A stretch of 51,272 nucleotides of DNA from Pseudomonadota bacterium (GCA_023419055.1 JAEZYO010000688.1:1-51272); one strand, 5' to 3'. Shown: positions 34,348 through 43,400, counted from the first letter of the stretch. Translations and numbers: made by a program. The notes: generated by a model not told the origin, from the sequence alone.

Positions 34348-34902
34348 ATGACCGACCAGCCGAACCAGCCGCTCCGGCTACGCGCCAAGGGTGCCGAGCG
34401 CCCCTTCGAAGTGGTGCTCGTCGAACCGGAGATCCCGCCGAATACCGGCAATGTTGCCCGGCTCTGCGCGGCAACCTGCGCCGCGCTGCACCTCGTGGGA
34501 AAGCTTGGTTTTCGCATCGACGAGCAGGCGGTGCGCCGGGCGGGGCTCGACTACTGGCACCTCGTGAAGGTCTATCAGCACGTCGATCTCCCCGCGGCCG
34601 AGCAAGCGATCTCTGCCGGCCGGCCCCCCGGTGCGAAGCCCCGCGTCTGGCTACTGAGCGGGCACGCCCGGCGGAGCTACCTCGACGTGAAGTACGAGAT
34701 CGGGGACGTGTTCGTTTTCGGCAAGGAGAGCGTCGGGCTGCCGCAGGAGCTCCTCGCCGAGCGCCCGGAGCAGGTCATCGGAATTCCGGTGCTCGGCGGG
34801 GTGCGCTCGCACAACCTCGCGAACGCCGTAGCCATCGTGCTCTACGAGGCGCTCCGGCAGACGGGCCTGCTCTCGGATGCCTCGCTGACTACCTCACCGT
34901 GA
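34348..34902 (+). CDS. trmL: tRNA (cytidine/uridine-34-2'-O)-methyltransferase TrmL
   Basis: SPOUT-class enzyme that 2'-O-methylates the wobble base of leucine tRNAs. The 184-residue protein carries the order expected: VVLVEPEIPPNTGNVARLCAA (shown in part) with the NTGN motif, the LVGKLGF and GLDYWHLV segments, FGKESVGLP, and the knotted SAM site IPVLGGVRSHNLANAVAIV. SHN-LAN varies slightly from the common SLNLSN. Its 3' end overlaps the convergent kinase gene by 14 bp. Confidence 0.92.
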   Translation: MTDQPNQPLRLRAKGAERPFEVVLVEPEIPPNTGNVARLCAATCAALHLVGKLGFRIDEQAVRRAGLDYWHLVKVYQHVDLPAAEQAISAGRPPGAKPRVWLLSGHARRSYLDVKYEIGDVFVFGKESVGLPQELLAERPEQVIGIPVLGGVRSHNLANAVAIVLYEALRQTGLLSDASLTTSP

Positions 34903-36541
34903 CGCGGGGCTCGGCTTCGCGAAAGTCGGCGTGAACGACCTGCGCTCGGCCGTCCAGCAGCGTGACGCGGGTGGCGACGGGCGGCCCGTACGTGGCGTTA
35001 CGGAAGGTGACGCGATACGTGCCCGCCTTGAGGCTCAGCGCGCGCACGGGAGTCGTGAAGGTCTTGGTGACGCCCTCACCCTCGACCGTCACTTCAGCGG
35101 GTGGATCCGCGGTGAGGCGCAGCGTGGCAGGCGCTGCGCTCTCGGCGGCTCGAGGCTTCGGCTTCGACGGAATCGGCTCCTTCGGAGGAGGCGGCGCGCT
35201 GTTCGCGGGAGGGGTCTCGGGGGGCTTCGACCGAGGCGGCTCCGTGCCGGAGTTTCGCGGTGCGGGCTCCGTCGCTCGAGGGGTCGGCGGGCGAGCGTTC
35301 GTCGGCGGCTCGGGCGGTGCCGGTGGAGCCTCCGGCCCGAAGCCGAGCGCCGCGATCACGCCCAGGCCGAGCGCGACGGCGCCGCCCGCCGCAAGCTTTC
35401 GTGTCCGGGGGCGCGCGGGCTCGCTGGTGTCGGGCGCGACCGAAGGCGGAGCCGAGAGACGGCGGGTGTCGGGGCCCGGGGCGCCGGACTTCCCGCCTGG
35501 CCGCTCGGAAGGCCGCGTTTCGACCTTTCGGGACCAGGCGGTCCACTCGTCGCGCGCGGCGAAGGTTCGAGTGACGGAAGCGGCGAGCGGGGGCGTCTTC
35601 TCGGCGGCGATGGACGTGGCCCCGCCGTCGCCATCTTGCTTCGGACGGGCGTCTCCCGGGGAACGGCTGCGCGTCTTCTGCACGCGATCGCCGAGCTTGC
35701 GCGCGACGTCACCGAGATCTGCCGGTTTCAAAAATTCGCGCAGCGGGCGCGCCAGCTCCTCGGCGCCCCGGGGGCGAGCGTCGGGATCGCGGGCAAGGCA
35801 CGCGAGGAGCAGGTCCGAGAGCGCCGCGAGCTCGGGCGCCCGATCGCCGAGCGCAGGTGGAGGCGCTTCGAGCGCGCGGGCGCTCTCCTCCGCGGTGCGG
35901 CGCCGAAAAGGCGGCTCGAGCGTCCAGGCTTCGAACAAGAGCACGGCGACCGCGAACACGTCGGTCGCCGGGGAGAGCCGGGCTCCCGCGAGCTGCTCGG
36001 GCGGCATGTGCCCGGGCGAGCCGAAGATCTCGCGTGGACCGCGCTCGTCGCCCGTGCTGACGGGCGCGGCGATGCCGAAATCGATCAGGCGCACCGCGCC
36101 CTCGTCGTCGATCAACACGTTGCGGGGCGTGACGTCGCGATGAACGATGCCGGCGCGGCGGTGCGCGTAGTCGAGCGCGCGGCAGATCTCGACCCCCACG
36201 TAGGCACCTTCGAACGGCTCGAGCGCGCCCGTGGCGGAAAGCAGCTCCGAGAGCGTCACCCCGGAGCAGAACTCCATCGCGATGTAGTAGACGCCCTGCT
36301 CCACGCCGAGCTCGTAGACAGGCACGATGTTGGAGTGGCTCAGCTCGACGGCCGTTTTCGCCTCTTCGACGAAGCGCCGCACGAACGCCTGATCCGACGC
36401 GAGCTCGGCGCGGATCTGCTTCAACACGAGCCGCTTCTCGAACCCGCCGGCCCCGCGTAGGGTAGCGAGGTACACGCGCGCCATGCCCCCGGCACCGATC
36501 TCGCGTTCCAGCACGTACTTTCCGAAGATTTGGGGGAACAT
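34889..36541 (-). CDS. Ser/Thr protein kinase with TM and PEGA-like C-terminal domain
   Basis: A 550-residue Hanks-type kinase. Residues 5-275 form the kinase: GAGGMARVYLA, Lys41 in LVLKQI, HRDVTPRN (catalytic Asp136; the usual Lys two further on is Thr, a variant seen in other myxobacterial kinases), LIDFGIA and MPPEQ. A Pro-rich linker precedes a TM helix at 382-402; a further Pro/Glu/Lys linker leads to a small beta domain at 471-550 (LRLTADPPAEVTVEGEG, LSLKAGTYRVTF) like a PEGA domain. Start at ATG 36541 (MFPQIFGKY) just before the nucleotide loop. The start overlaps the start of the divergent lipoprotein gene. Active kinase likely. Confidence 0.9.
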   Translation of the reverse strand: MFPQIFGKYVLEREIGAGGMARVYLATLRGAGGFEKRLVLKQIRAELASDQAFVRRFVEEAKTAVELSHSNIVPVYELGVEQGVYYIAMEFCSGVTLSELLSATGALEPFEGAYVGVEICRALDYAHRRAGIVHRDVTPRNVLIDDEGAVRLIDFGIAAPVSTGDERGPREIFGSPGHMPPEQLAGARLSPATDVFAVAVLLFEAWTLEPPFRRRTAEESARALEAPPPALGDRAPELAALSDLLLACLARDPDARPRGAEELARPLREFLKPADLGDVARKLGDRVQKTRSRSPGDARPKQDGDGGATSIAAEKTPPLAASVTRTFAARDEWTAWSRKVETRPSERPGGKSGAPGPDTRRLSAPPSVAPDTSEPARPRTRKLAAGGAVALGLGVIAALGFGPEAPPAPPEPPTNARPPTPRATEPAPRNSGTEPPRSKPPETPPANSAPPPPKEPIPSKPKPRAAESAAPATLRLTADPPAEVTVEGEGVTKTFTTPVRALSLKAGTYRVTFRNATYGPPVATRVTLLDGRAQVVHADFREAEPRVTVR

Positions 36542-38426
36542 CGCGCGCGGGGTCGCGGCTTCGGGGCTTGCGCTCGGAAGCGTCGCGTGCGGGGCGAACG
36601 AGCCCGCGCTCGTGACCCGCACTCTCCGAGTTTACTCGCTTCCCGCCTGCGCGGCGAGCGCGGGGGCGGAGCTCGAGCTCGCCGCGCTCGGGCCGTTTTC
36701 TCCCAGCAACTCCACGGCGGAGGTCCTCCCGCTCGCTGCGGTGGACCGCGCCCTGCCGTTTCCTCCGGGGACGCGCGCCATCTCGGCGGTGGCGCGCGAA
36801 CAATCGGGCCGCTACCTCGGGTACGGAGAGCTCCGGAAGGACGCGCTGTCGCTCCTGCTCTGGCCGGAGGCGCGTTCTTGCGCGGTGTTCGAGGGCGCGC
36901 TCGAAGCGGGGTTTCCCGGGAGGGGCGGCGGGCAAGCGCTGGGTTACGCGCCGGGGCTCGGCCTGGTGCTCGCCGCCGGGGGCGACGATCCGACGAGCAG
37001 CGCGGTGGTCGGCGCGCTCACGTTCGACGTCGGGAACGGCGAGGCGTTCGCCGTCGACGCTTCGGCTCGTCACGTTCTCGGAGAGCCGCGCGCCTACGCG
37101 ACGGTGACCGAGTTCGGAGCGGGGATGCTCGTGGCGGGCGGCGAGGATCCCATCCACGACGTCCCCCAAGAGGCGCGCGTTCTCAGGCAGACGGCGGAGA
37201 TCTACGACCCGAGGGCGCGGCGCTTCGAGCTCGATCTCGTGGAGCTCCGAGAGGCGCGGACGCGTCACGCGGCGCTGGTCCTCGCGAGCGGTGAGACCCT
37301 GCTCATCGGCGGGCGAGGCGCTTTCGGCACCGCGCTCCGCGCGCTCGAGACCGTGAGCCCGCTGACGCGCACTTCGAGCCTGTCCGATCTGGCGACGCTC
37401 GCCGTCGGACGGATCGAGCCCGTCGCGCTACGGTTGAGCGACGCTCGCCTCCTGGTTGCAGGCGGCTACGACGCAGAGGGGCGCCCCGTTGCCGCCATCG
37501 AGCGCCTCGACTCGGACGCGACCGAAGCGGTCCCGTTCGAAATGGCTCCCGAGCTGCCCGCGCGCTTCGATCGCGCCTACGCGGCGCTGCCCGGCGGCTC
37601 CGTGCTCGCAGTGGGAGGCTGCGAAGATCGCGAACCCGCGCCCGGTGAGGACTGCAGCGCTTGTCGTCGCGGCTGCCCGCCCGCCGAGTTCGACGCCTAT
37701 TGGATCCAGGAGAGCGGGGAGGTTCACCCCGTCGAGCTCTCCGTGCCGGCGCCGAGACCGCTTCTGTTGCCGGGCTCGGACGGCTCACCCTGGCTGTTCG
37801 TGGAGACCGAGCTCGGTGTTCGGACGCTTCGCTTCAACCCATTTCGAGCCCGCTTCGAGGCGCACGCGGACATCGGCGAAATGCCCGATCCGAAGCTCGT
37901 CACGCCGGTCTCGATCGCGCCCGATCACTTCGTGTGGATCGGTCCGGGAGACCGTCCGGCAGTGTTTGGCTTCCGGGCGAGCACTCGCGGCCGCTACAGC
38001 AACGACGTGGGCCTCGTCGCCACGACCCACCCACTCGATCCGCTCTGGCCCGAGCACCTGGCTCCGGACCGAGCACCTTCGGACGCTCTTTACACGGAGC
38101 GCGCGCTCGCGCTCGATCCGGGCGGCGCGACCGTCTACGTGACGGACGCGCTCTACGGAGACGTGGCGGTCGAGCTCGAGTTCGAAGCAGGCCCGCCGCC
38201 TTCGGTCCTCTTCGGCGGTGCGACCACCCCCTGCAGTTTTCCGGACGAGGTCGCGTCGAGCTCCGAGCGCGTGCGGCTCGTGCGCGTCGGGAGCGCGCTT
38301 TCGTTCGTGCGTGGAGAGCTCGTCAACCGCTGCGAAGGGCCGAGCGGCGATCTTTCGCTCGGTGTGCGCGCCGGGGCTGCCGCCACCAGAGTGCGCCGCT
38401 TGTCGCTCGAGCGACTGTCACCGTGA
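36483..38426 (+). CDS. Kelch-like repeat lipoprotein (647 aa)
   Basis: An exported protein with repeated segments of the form LVAGGxx or LLIGGRG followed by strand-rich sequence (GMLVAGGEDP, LLIGGRGAFG, LLVAGGYDAEG, VLAVGGCEDRE), matching Kelch/galactose-oxidase-type propeller blades. A Cys-rich loop (CEDREPAPGEDCSACRRGCP in part) follows near residue 385. The signal is unusually long: the only start codon in frame is ATG 36483, giving a 35-residue lead before a lipobox-like SVAC. This start lies 59 bp inside the divergent kinase gene. It converges with the next gene, overlapping its stop by 9 bp. Adhesion or binding role is a guess. Confidence 0.75.
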   Translation: MPPAPISRSSTYFPKIWGNIARGVAASGLALGSVACGANEPALVTRTLRVYSLPACAASAGAELELAALGPFSPSNSTAEVLPLAAVDRALPFPPGTRAISAVAREQSGRYLGYGELRKDALSLLLWPEARSCAVFEGALEAGFPGRGGGQALGYAPGLGLVLAAGGDDPTSSAVVGALTFDVGNGEAFAVDASARHVLGEPRAYATVTEFGAGMLVAGGEDPIHDVPQEARVLRQTAEIYDPRARRFELDLVELREARTRHAALVLASGETLLIGGRGAFGTALRALETVSPLTRTSSLSDLATLAVGRIEPVALRLSDARLLVAGGYDAEGRPVAAIERLDSDATEAVPFEMAPELPARFDRAYAALPGGSVLAVGGCEDREPAPGEDCSACRRGCPPAEFDAYWIQESGEVHPVELSVPAPRPLLLPGSDGSPWLFVETELGVRTLRFNPFRARFEAHADIGEMPDPKLVTPVSIAPDHFVWIGPGDRPAVFGFRASTRGRYSNDVGLVATTHPLDPLWPEHLAPDRAPSDALYTERALALDPGGATVYVTDALYGDVAVELEFEAGPPPSVLFGGATTPCSFPDEVASSSERVRLVRVGSALSFVRGELVNRCEGPSGDLSLGVRAGAAATRVRRLSLERLSP

Positions 38427-39257
38427 GAGCTCGACGCTCACGAACGCGGCCACGCTCGCCACGAACACGAGCAGGAGCACGGCCAGGCCGGTCCAGCGCG
38501 CCGCACGACGCGCGGCTCGTTGAGCGCGATCCGCGGGCAGCGCGTGGACCCCGGAGAGATAGCCGCGCACCGACTGCCCAGGCGCCGTCAGGCCGAGCGG
38601 CAAGGCGCGCGCCGCTGCGCCGAAACCTTGCGTGAGGCCGACGATCAACAGGCCGACCGGCAACGTGACGACGTCCCAACCACAGGCGTAGAGGCCGAAG
38701 CGCAGGCCGCGGCCGCGGCGCCGCGAACCTTCACGCTCTGCAGCCCAGTCGGTCACCACGCCGTGAAGGGCGTGCAGACCGACCATGATCGCCGCGAGCA
38801 GCGGAACGCCCCAGAGGACGGCCTCGATGATCACGCCCCGCACGATGGAGTCGGTGAGAAGCAGGCGCGGGAGCGAGGGCACGAGCGGCAACGCGAGGAG
38901 CAAACCAGTCAGGACCAGGCCGCTCACCGCCACGAGCTCGCTCGCGATCGCAAAGGCGAGCGCGGGCCGGATTTCGCCGTCGGGAAGCGCCGAGAAGAAG
39001 GAGCGGTGGTTGAGCGTCGAAAGCTGCGCCGTCGACCACCAGCGCGGGACGAGGGCCTGAGCGGGGTGCTCCCAGGGGATGATGGCCACCACTCCCGAGG
39101 CGTGAGTCGGTTCGTCGCCGAGGGCGTCGCAGCCCAGGCAGTCCGGGTTCCCGCACAGCGCGCAGACGACGGTGGCCGGCACCTCGACCAGGTCGAGGGC
39201 GTGGTCGTCGTCGAAGCTGTCGCGGGCGCGACTTCTCGCCGCGAGAGCCCGGTTCAT
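38418..39257 (-). CDS. Polytopic membrane protein with N-terminal zinc-ribbon-like motif
   Basis: A 279-residue protein. Residues about 30-45 contain CALCGNPDCLGC, a CxxC-CxxC arrangement likely to bind zinc. From residue 95 there are four to five hydrophobic helices (ALAFAIASELVAVSGLVLTGLLLAL in part; IIEAVLWGVPLLAAIMVGL; VTLPVGLLIVGLTQGFGAA) and a final one near the C-terminus. It shares the ribbon-plus-membrane plan with the next gene on the same strand but not its sequence. Function unknown; a YIP1-like family is possible. Confidence 0.65.
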   Translation of the reverse strand: MNRALAARSRARDSFDDDHALDLVEVPATVVCALCGNPDCLGCDALGDEPTHASGVVAIIPWEHPAQALVPRWWSTAQLSTLNHRSFFSALPDGEIRPALAFAIASELVAVSGLVLTGLLLALPLVPSLPRLLLTDSIVRGVIIEAVLWGVPLLAAIMVGLHALHGVVTDWAAEREGSRRRGRGLRFGLYACGWDVVTLPVGLLIVGLTQGFGAAARALPLGLTAPGQSVRGYLSGVHALPADRAQRAARRAARWTGLAVLLLVFVASVAAFVSVELSR

Positions 39258-39318
39258 GGCCTGACCGCTACCACATTCCGGCCGTTCGGGCGAGTCGGCT
39301 CGAGGCAGTGGCGAGGGG

Positions 39319-39960
39319 CTAATGTAAGATTCTTTCCTTGGTAGATTCCGGCGCGGTTTGATTTTCCGGGAGCGGTGGCAAAGAACCGCCGAAACGTAGC
39401 GCGACCAGCGTCGCAGCGAGCCCGATCACGAGGGTGGCATAGAACCCGACCCCCCACGTGTAGGCGACGGGGATACTCGTCGGGCCGCTCGGACGGAGCA
39501 GGACCATCATCCCGACCTCGACCAGGCTCATGCTCGAAAAGAGCACGACGATGGGCCGCACCCCGCGCATCGCGTTGATGGTTCGCCGTGTCCACACGAG
39601 CGGGATCAGGACGAACCAGGCGACGGCGCCGCCCCAGAGCCAGCCCGCACGTCCGCGCGCCAGATCGAAGCCGCTGCGGATTTCGTCGGCGGGTCGGGTC
39701 ATCACGACCCACGGCAGAAAAAAGGCCACGAGCCCGAGCGCTGCCAGAAGGAGCAGGGGACCTCGACCGCGCGAAAAATCACCCCGAGGTAAGATCTCGT
39801 TTTCGGGCAGGATCGGCGGAGCAGGCGGCTCATCGAGGCTCGCCTCGTACGACGGGGGCAGGCGCTCGAGCGGAAGGAGCGCCACGCCGCATTCGGGGCA
39901 GGTATCCGCTTCACCTTTCGAGTAAAGGACCCGACAGAACGGACAGGCGAGGAGCGCCAT
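39319..39960 (-). CDS. Zinc-ribbon membrane protein (213 aa)
   Basis: Residues 1-25 form a clear zinc ribbon: CPFCRVLYSKGEADTCPEC (CxxC-x13-CxxC). A Pro/Glu-rich linker follows, and from residue 70 there are four hydrophobic segments (PLLLLAALGLVAFFLPWVV, GGAVAWFVLIPLVW, VVLFSSMSLVEVGMMVLL, YATLVIGLAATLVAL). The start at 39960 places the ribbon at the N-terminus, where it belongs. It lies divergent from rnc with about 50 bp between them. Role unknown. Confidence 0.7.
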   Translation of the reverse strand: MALLACPFCRVLYSKGEADTCPECGVALLPLERLPPSYEASLDEPPAPPILPENEILPRGDFSRGRGPLLLLAALGLVAFFLPWVVMTRPADEIRSGFDLARGRAGWLWGGAVAWFVLIPLVWTRRTINAMRGVRPIVVLFSSMSLVEVGMMVLLRPSGPTSIPVAYTWGVGFYATLVIGLAATLVALRFGGSLPPLPENQTAPESTKERILH

Positions 39961-40012
39961 CCGAAAAGCATAACCGTTGCCCCCGAACCGCGGCAAAGTA
40001 GCCTAGAAGCCC

Positions 40013-40756
40013 ATGACCGAGCCCACCAGCGCCCTCCAAGCGACCGCCCTGCAGGCGATCGCCGAGCTGGTGGGCCTGCCGCCAGACGCGCCGCACTTCC
40101 TCCAGGCGCTGACGCACCCGAGCTACGCGAACGAGCGGAGGGGCGAGAAGGACAATCAGCGGCTCGAGTTCCTGGGTGACGCGGTGCTCGGCCTCTGCGT
40201 CAGCGAGCTCATCCACGAGCAGTTTCCCGAGGCCGACGAAGGCGTCATGACCCGCATGCGTGCCCAGCTGGTCAACGCGGAGGCGCTCGCCGCGTGGGCG
40301 CGCAAGGTGGGCTTGCCGGGCGCGCTCCGGCTCGGTCGCGGCGCGTCGGGGGCGGGGCTCCGCGAGAGCACCAACGTGCTCGCCGACGCTGTCGAGGCGA
40401 CGCTCGCCGCGGCCTACCTCGAGGGCGGCCTCGAGCGAGCGCGGCCGATCGCGGCGCTCATCGTCGAATCGGGGCTCAACGCGCTCGAGAACATGGGAGG
40501 GCGCGACCCGAAGAGCGAGCTGCAGGAGCGTCTCCAGGCGCTCGGCGAGCCGGCCCCGACTTACGAGATCGTCGAGGCGGGCGGGCCCGCCCACGAGCGC
40601 TGGTTCCGAGTTCGAGTCAACGGGCAGCACGGGGAGCTCGGCGAGGGCCGAGGGCGCTCCAAGCGCGCCGCCGAACAAGCTGCCGCGGGCGCCGCGCTCT
40701 TGGCGCTCAGCATGGCAACGGAGGCGGAGCCGGAGGAGGGCGAGCATGAGGCGTGA
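40013..40756 (+). CDS. rnc: Ribonuclease III
   Basis: Cleaves double-stranded RNA, including rRNA precursors. The 247-residue protein has the catalytic motif NQRLEFLGDAVLG (Glu52, Asp56 region), the second acidic cluster NVLADAVEAT (Asp125, Glu128), and a C-terminal dsRNA-binding domain at 165-235 (DPKSELQERLQALG, WFRVRVNG, GRSKRAAEQAAAGAAL). Length and order are normal. era, the usual neighbour, is absent; instead a small exported-protein gene begins inside its 3' end. Confidence 0.95.
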   Translation: MTEPTSALQATALQAIAELVGLPPDAPHFLQALTHPSYANERRGEKDNQRLEFLGDAVLGLCVSELIHEQFPEADEGVMTRMRAQLVNAEALAAWARKVGLPGALRLGRGASGAGLRESTNVLADAVEATLAAAYLEGGLERARPIAALIVESGLNALENMGGRDPKSELQERLQALGEPAPTYEIVEAGGPAHERWFRVRVNGQHGELGEGRGRSKRAAEQAAAGAALLALSMATEAEPEEGEHEA

Positions 40757-41159
40757 GCTCGGCCGGAGAGCGGTCTGTCTGCTCGGCGCGTCGGCGCTCC
40801 TCTTCGTCACGAGCGAAGCATTCGCGGGCTCGTACTTGAACCGCGCGCACGTGCTGATTCGCCACGGGATGAGGGAGATGGAGTTTCTGCGCGCGAGGGT
40901 GAACGACAAGGAGCTCGCGAGCGTCGTTCATCAGCTCGCCCAGGCGCGCCTCGAAGCGGCCCGCAAGATGACGGTGCCGCCAGAGGTGGCGATGGCGCAC
41001 CCGCACGTGCTCCTCGTGCTCGAGAACTGCGAGCGCTCCGCGCAAGGCGCGGTCGACGGCGACGCCGGGAAATTCATGGTCTTCTACCAGCGCGCGCTCG
41101 ACGAAGAGCGCACCCTGCGCTTCGTCCTGAAGAAGCTCGGCTGGAGCCTGCCGGACTAG
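40746..41159 (+). CDS. Small exported helical protein (137 aa)
   Basis: Signal-like N-terminus (MRRELGRRAVCLLGASALLFVTSEAFAG, cleavage after AFA) followed by 110 residues of mostly helical sequence (MREMEFLRARVNDKELASVV, MTVPPEVAMAHPHVLLVLEN). It starts 11 bases inside the end of rnc and so is probably co-translated. Unknown family. Confidence 0.6.
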   Translation: MRRELGRRAVCLLGASALLFVTSEAFAGSYLNRAHVLIRHGMREMEFLRARVNDKELASVVHQLAQARLEAARKMTVPPEVAMAHPHVLLVLENCERSAQGAVDGDAGKFMVFYQRALDEERTLRFVLKKLGWSLPD

Positions 41160-41165
41160 CGCTTT

Positions 41166-41231
41166 CGCGCGGAGGGCGAGCGCTAGTCCGAGTCCCTGCC
41201 CAAAACGCGCGCGGAGGGCGAGCGCGTCCGA
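41166..41231. repeat. Direct repeat between the small exported-protein gene and the foldase gene
   Basis: The sequence gcgcggagggcgagcgc followed by (ta)gtccgag occurs at about 41167-41191 and again at about 41209-41231, the second copy lacking two bases. No gene overlaps it. It sits between convergent stop codons and could take part in transcription ending, but forms no clear hairpin. Confidence 0.55.
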
Positions 41232-41236
41232 GCGTT

Positions 41237-42247
41237 CTAGTTCGTCGAGGCGGCAGGAGGCGGGGCGGCCGGTTCTCGAGCTTGAGGCGGGCGCTTGAGA
41301 TCGGGGCGGCGGCGCTCGCTCGGGCGGTTCTTGTCGAGGTGGCGCTTCGGCGGCGGCCCGAACGCGGCCGTGTCGATGTGCTCGAGGAGCTCCGGGTGCA
41401 CCTCTTTCAGTGCCGCTTTCTTCAGCGAGTCGAGGAGCGCGCGGCGCGCCTCTTCGGTCGCGCGCCGCTCGAGCAACCCGCGGATGCTCGATTCTTCGTC
41501 TTTCAGGGCGCGCTTCACCTCCGGCATGCTGCCGCGGCGCCAGACCACGGCGAACTTGCCTTGCTCCGGCACCGGCGCCGGCGCGACCTCGCCGTCCTTG
41601 ATCTTGTCCGCCGCGGCGAAGAGCGCCGCCTCGACCTTGACGCGCGGAGCGTCCGTCGTGCCGTCTGGACGCACGAAGCCGAGATCCCCGTTGCGGAGCG
41701 CCGTCGCCTTGTCGAGCGACTTGTCACGCGCGAGCTGGCCCCAGCGCTTGGGCCCGTCTTTCCCCTGCGCATCGGCGATGATTTGCTGCGCGGTGGCCGC
41801 GTCGTCGACGAGGATGCGCCAGATGCGGATGCGCTTCGGTGTCTCGAAGCGATCGCGGTTCGCCTCGAAGTAGCTCTTCACGGATTCGTCGGTGACCTTG
41901 GCCTTGATGGCGGGATCGCTGCGGAGCGCGCGCTCGAGCGCGTCCTTGTCGGCGTCGCGGAGCCGGTCGCGCAGCTCCGGTCGCTCGAAGAGCTTCTGCT
42001 CCTCTGCCGCCGCCGCGAACAGGAGCTCCGGCACCAGCACTCGATCCACGTAGCCCTTGCGCGCGGCTCCCGGCGCCGTCCCGAAGCGAGCCAGCTGGAA
42101 GGGCGGAACGCGGCTCAAGCGCTCGGCGACCTCTTCGGCGGAGAGGCTCTCCGGTCCCACCGTGAGGAGCGCTGGTTGATCGGCGGCGAACGCGACGCCG
42201 CTGAGGGCGCCGACGAGGGCCAAGCCACGAACGAGGCGGAGGCGCAT
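41237..42247 (-). CDS. Exported parvulin-type peptidyl-prolyl isomerase (SurA/PpiC-like)
   Basis: Probable periplasmic foldase. The 336-residue chain begins with a signal peptide (MRLRLVRGLALVGALSGVAFAAD). Residues 25-125 are SurA-like helices (LSAEEVAERLSRVPPFQLARF, YVDRVLVPELLFAAAAEEQ in part). Residues about 140-245 fit a rotamase domain (RIRIWRILVDDAATAQQIIA, KDGPKRWGQLARDKSLD, NGDLGFVRPDGT), though the catalytic His/Cys pattern cannot be confirmed by eye. The C-terminus is Pro/Arg/Lys-rich. The start at 42247 fits the signal peptide best. Confidence 0.78.
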   Translation of the reverse strand: MRLRLVRGLALVGALSGVAFAADQPALLTVGPESLSAEEVAERLSRVPPFQLARFGTAPGAARKGYVDRVLVPELLFAAAAEEQKLFERPELRDRLRDADKDALERALRSDPAIKAKVTDESVKSYFEANRDRFETPKRIRIWRILVDDAATAQQIIADAQGKDGPKRWGQLARDKSLDKATALRNGDLGFVRPDGTTDAPRVKVEAALFAAADKIKDGEVAPAPVPEQGKFAVVWRRGSMPEVKRALKDEESSIRGLLERRATEEARRALLDSLKKAALKEVHPELLEHIDTAAFGPPPKRHLDKNRPSERRRPDLKRPPQAREPAAPPPAASTN

Positions 42248-42296
42248 GGCGCGCGAGTCTTGCACCAAGTGTCGAGCGGCTCAACCGCGGCGTCGG

Positions 42297-43307
42297 CTAC
42301 GCCGAGCGGGACAGATCGAGCGGGAGGTCGCTCTCGATCACCTTTTCTTCGAGCGGGGTGATTCCGCTCTCGATCAGGCGCTTGCGGGCGATCTGAACCG
42401 CGCGGCGATTCGCGTCCACTCCGATGGCGCGCCGGCCGTGCCGGGCGCACACGGCGACGGTCGTGCCGCTTCCGAGGTACGGATCGACCACCAGATCGCC
42501 TGGCTCGGTGAGCGCGAGCATCAGGCGCTCGATCAGCGCTTCCGGCTTTTGAGTGGGGTAGCCGGTGCGCTCGCGCGCGACTGGCGCGATGATCCCGATG
42601 TCCCAGACGTCCCCGAGCGGGGTCCCGGGGCTGGCCTCGCTCGTCGTGCTCGACCGCAAGCGCCGCCCCGAGCGGTCCACGACCGCGCGCTGCTTGCCTT
42701 CACCCCAGGTCTTGCGCGTCGACGGCGCGAGCGGCTCGTACAGCTGGTGAAAGCGCGGCGTCGCGTCGGGATCTTTCACGTAGCGAAGCAGGACGTCGTG
42801 CATGCGCTGGAAGTTCCGGGTCTTCGCGGGCCAGCGCCGATAGCGCCACACGATCTCGCTCGCGAAGCAGCGCTGTCCGAAGACCTCGTCGCAGAGCACC
42901 TTCAGGTAGTGGCTCGTCTTCGGGTCCACGTGGAGCACGAGGCAGCCCTCCGGTAGGAGGAGGTCGCGCGCGAGCGCGATGCGATCGAGCAGGCTGGAGA
43001 GGTACTCGTCCAGGCTGTTCCAGCGGTCGTCGAAAGCGGGCACGAGCTCCCGCTCGATCCGCCCGTCGTCGGCTCGCCGACGGTTGACCTGCGAATGCTC
43101 TCGGCCGGTGAAGAAGGGCGGGTCGAGGTAGACGAGGGCGGCGCGGGTTCCACGCTCGTAGAGCGCCTGGAGCGCCGGGAGGTTGTCACCGACCACAAGG
43201 TGCGATCCCGGGTCGCCCTTCTTGACCAGCTTGAGCGTCGCGGGCACGGCGGGCCTCGGGGCTCGGCGGCCGGGCCATTCCAAACGCACGGGGGCAGGGC
43301 TCGTCAT
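42297..43307 (-). CDS. Beta-class DNA methyltransferase (orphan)
   Basis: An exocyclic-amino DNA methyltransferase of 336 residues. The catalytic motif IV DPPF is at residues 62-65 and the SAM-binding motif I comes late, DPYLGSGTT at 275-283, the beta-class order found in type III Mod and related enzymes. TGYPTQKPEALIERL, a conserved motif before motif I, is also present. Target base (N6-adenine or N4-cytosine) cannot be read from sequence. No restriction endonuclease gene is adjacent, so it is probably a solitary regulator-type enzyme. The longer frame to 43892 overlaps the next gene; the ATG at 43307 was chosen. Confidence 0.9.
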   Translation of the reverse strand: MTSPAPVRLEWPGRRAPRPAVPATLKLVKKGDPGSHLVVGDNLPALQALYERGTRAALVYLDPPFFTGREHSQVNRRRADDGRIERELVPAFDDRWNSLDEYLSSLLDRIALARDLLLPEGCLVLHVDPKTSHYLKVLCDEVFGQRCFASEIVWRYRRWPAKTRNFQRMHDVLLRYVKDPDATPRFHQLYEPLAPSTRKTWGEGKQRAVVDRSGRRLRSSTTSEASPGTPLGDVWDIGIIAPVARERTGYPTQKPEALIERLMLALTEPGDLVVDPYLGSGTTVAVCARHGRRAIGVDANRRAVQIARKRLIESGITPLEEKVIESDLPLDLSRSA

Positions 43308-43400
43308 CGTTCGGAGCGAATCGTAACGGGGCCGTTCCGAGGGGGGCCAAGTTCTTCGGTGAGCTTGCGAGCGTGCTCGACAACGGGTACCTCGGTGGCG

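Noticed and set aside
43095..43400. Upstream extension of the small lipoprotein gene
   Set aside because: It runs antisense through the methyltransferase N-terminus and would bury the lipoprotein signal peptide.
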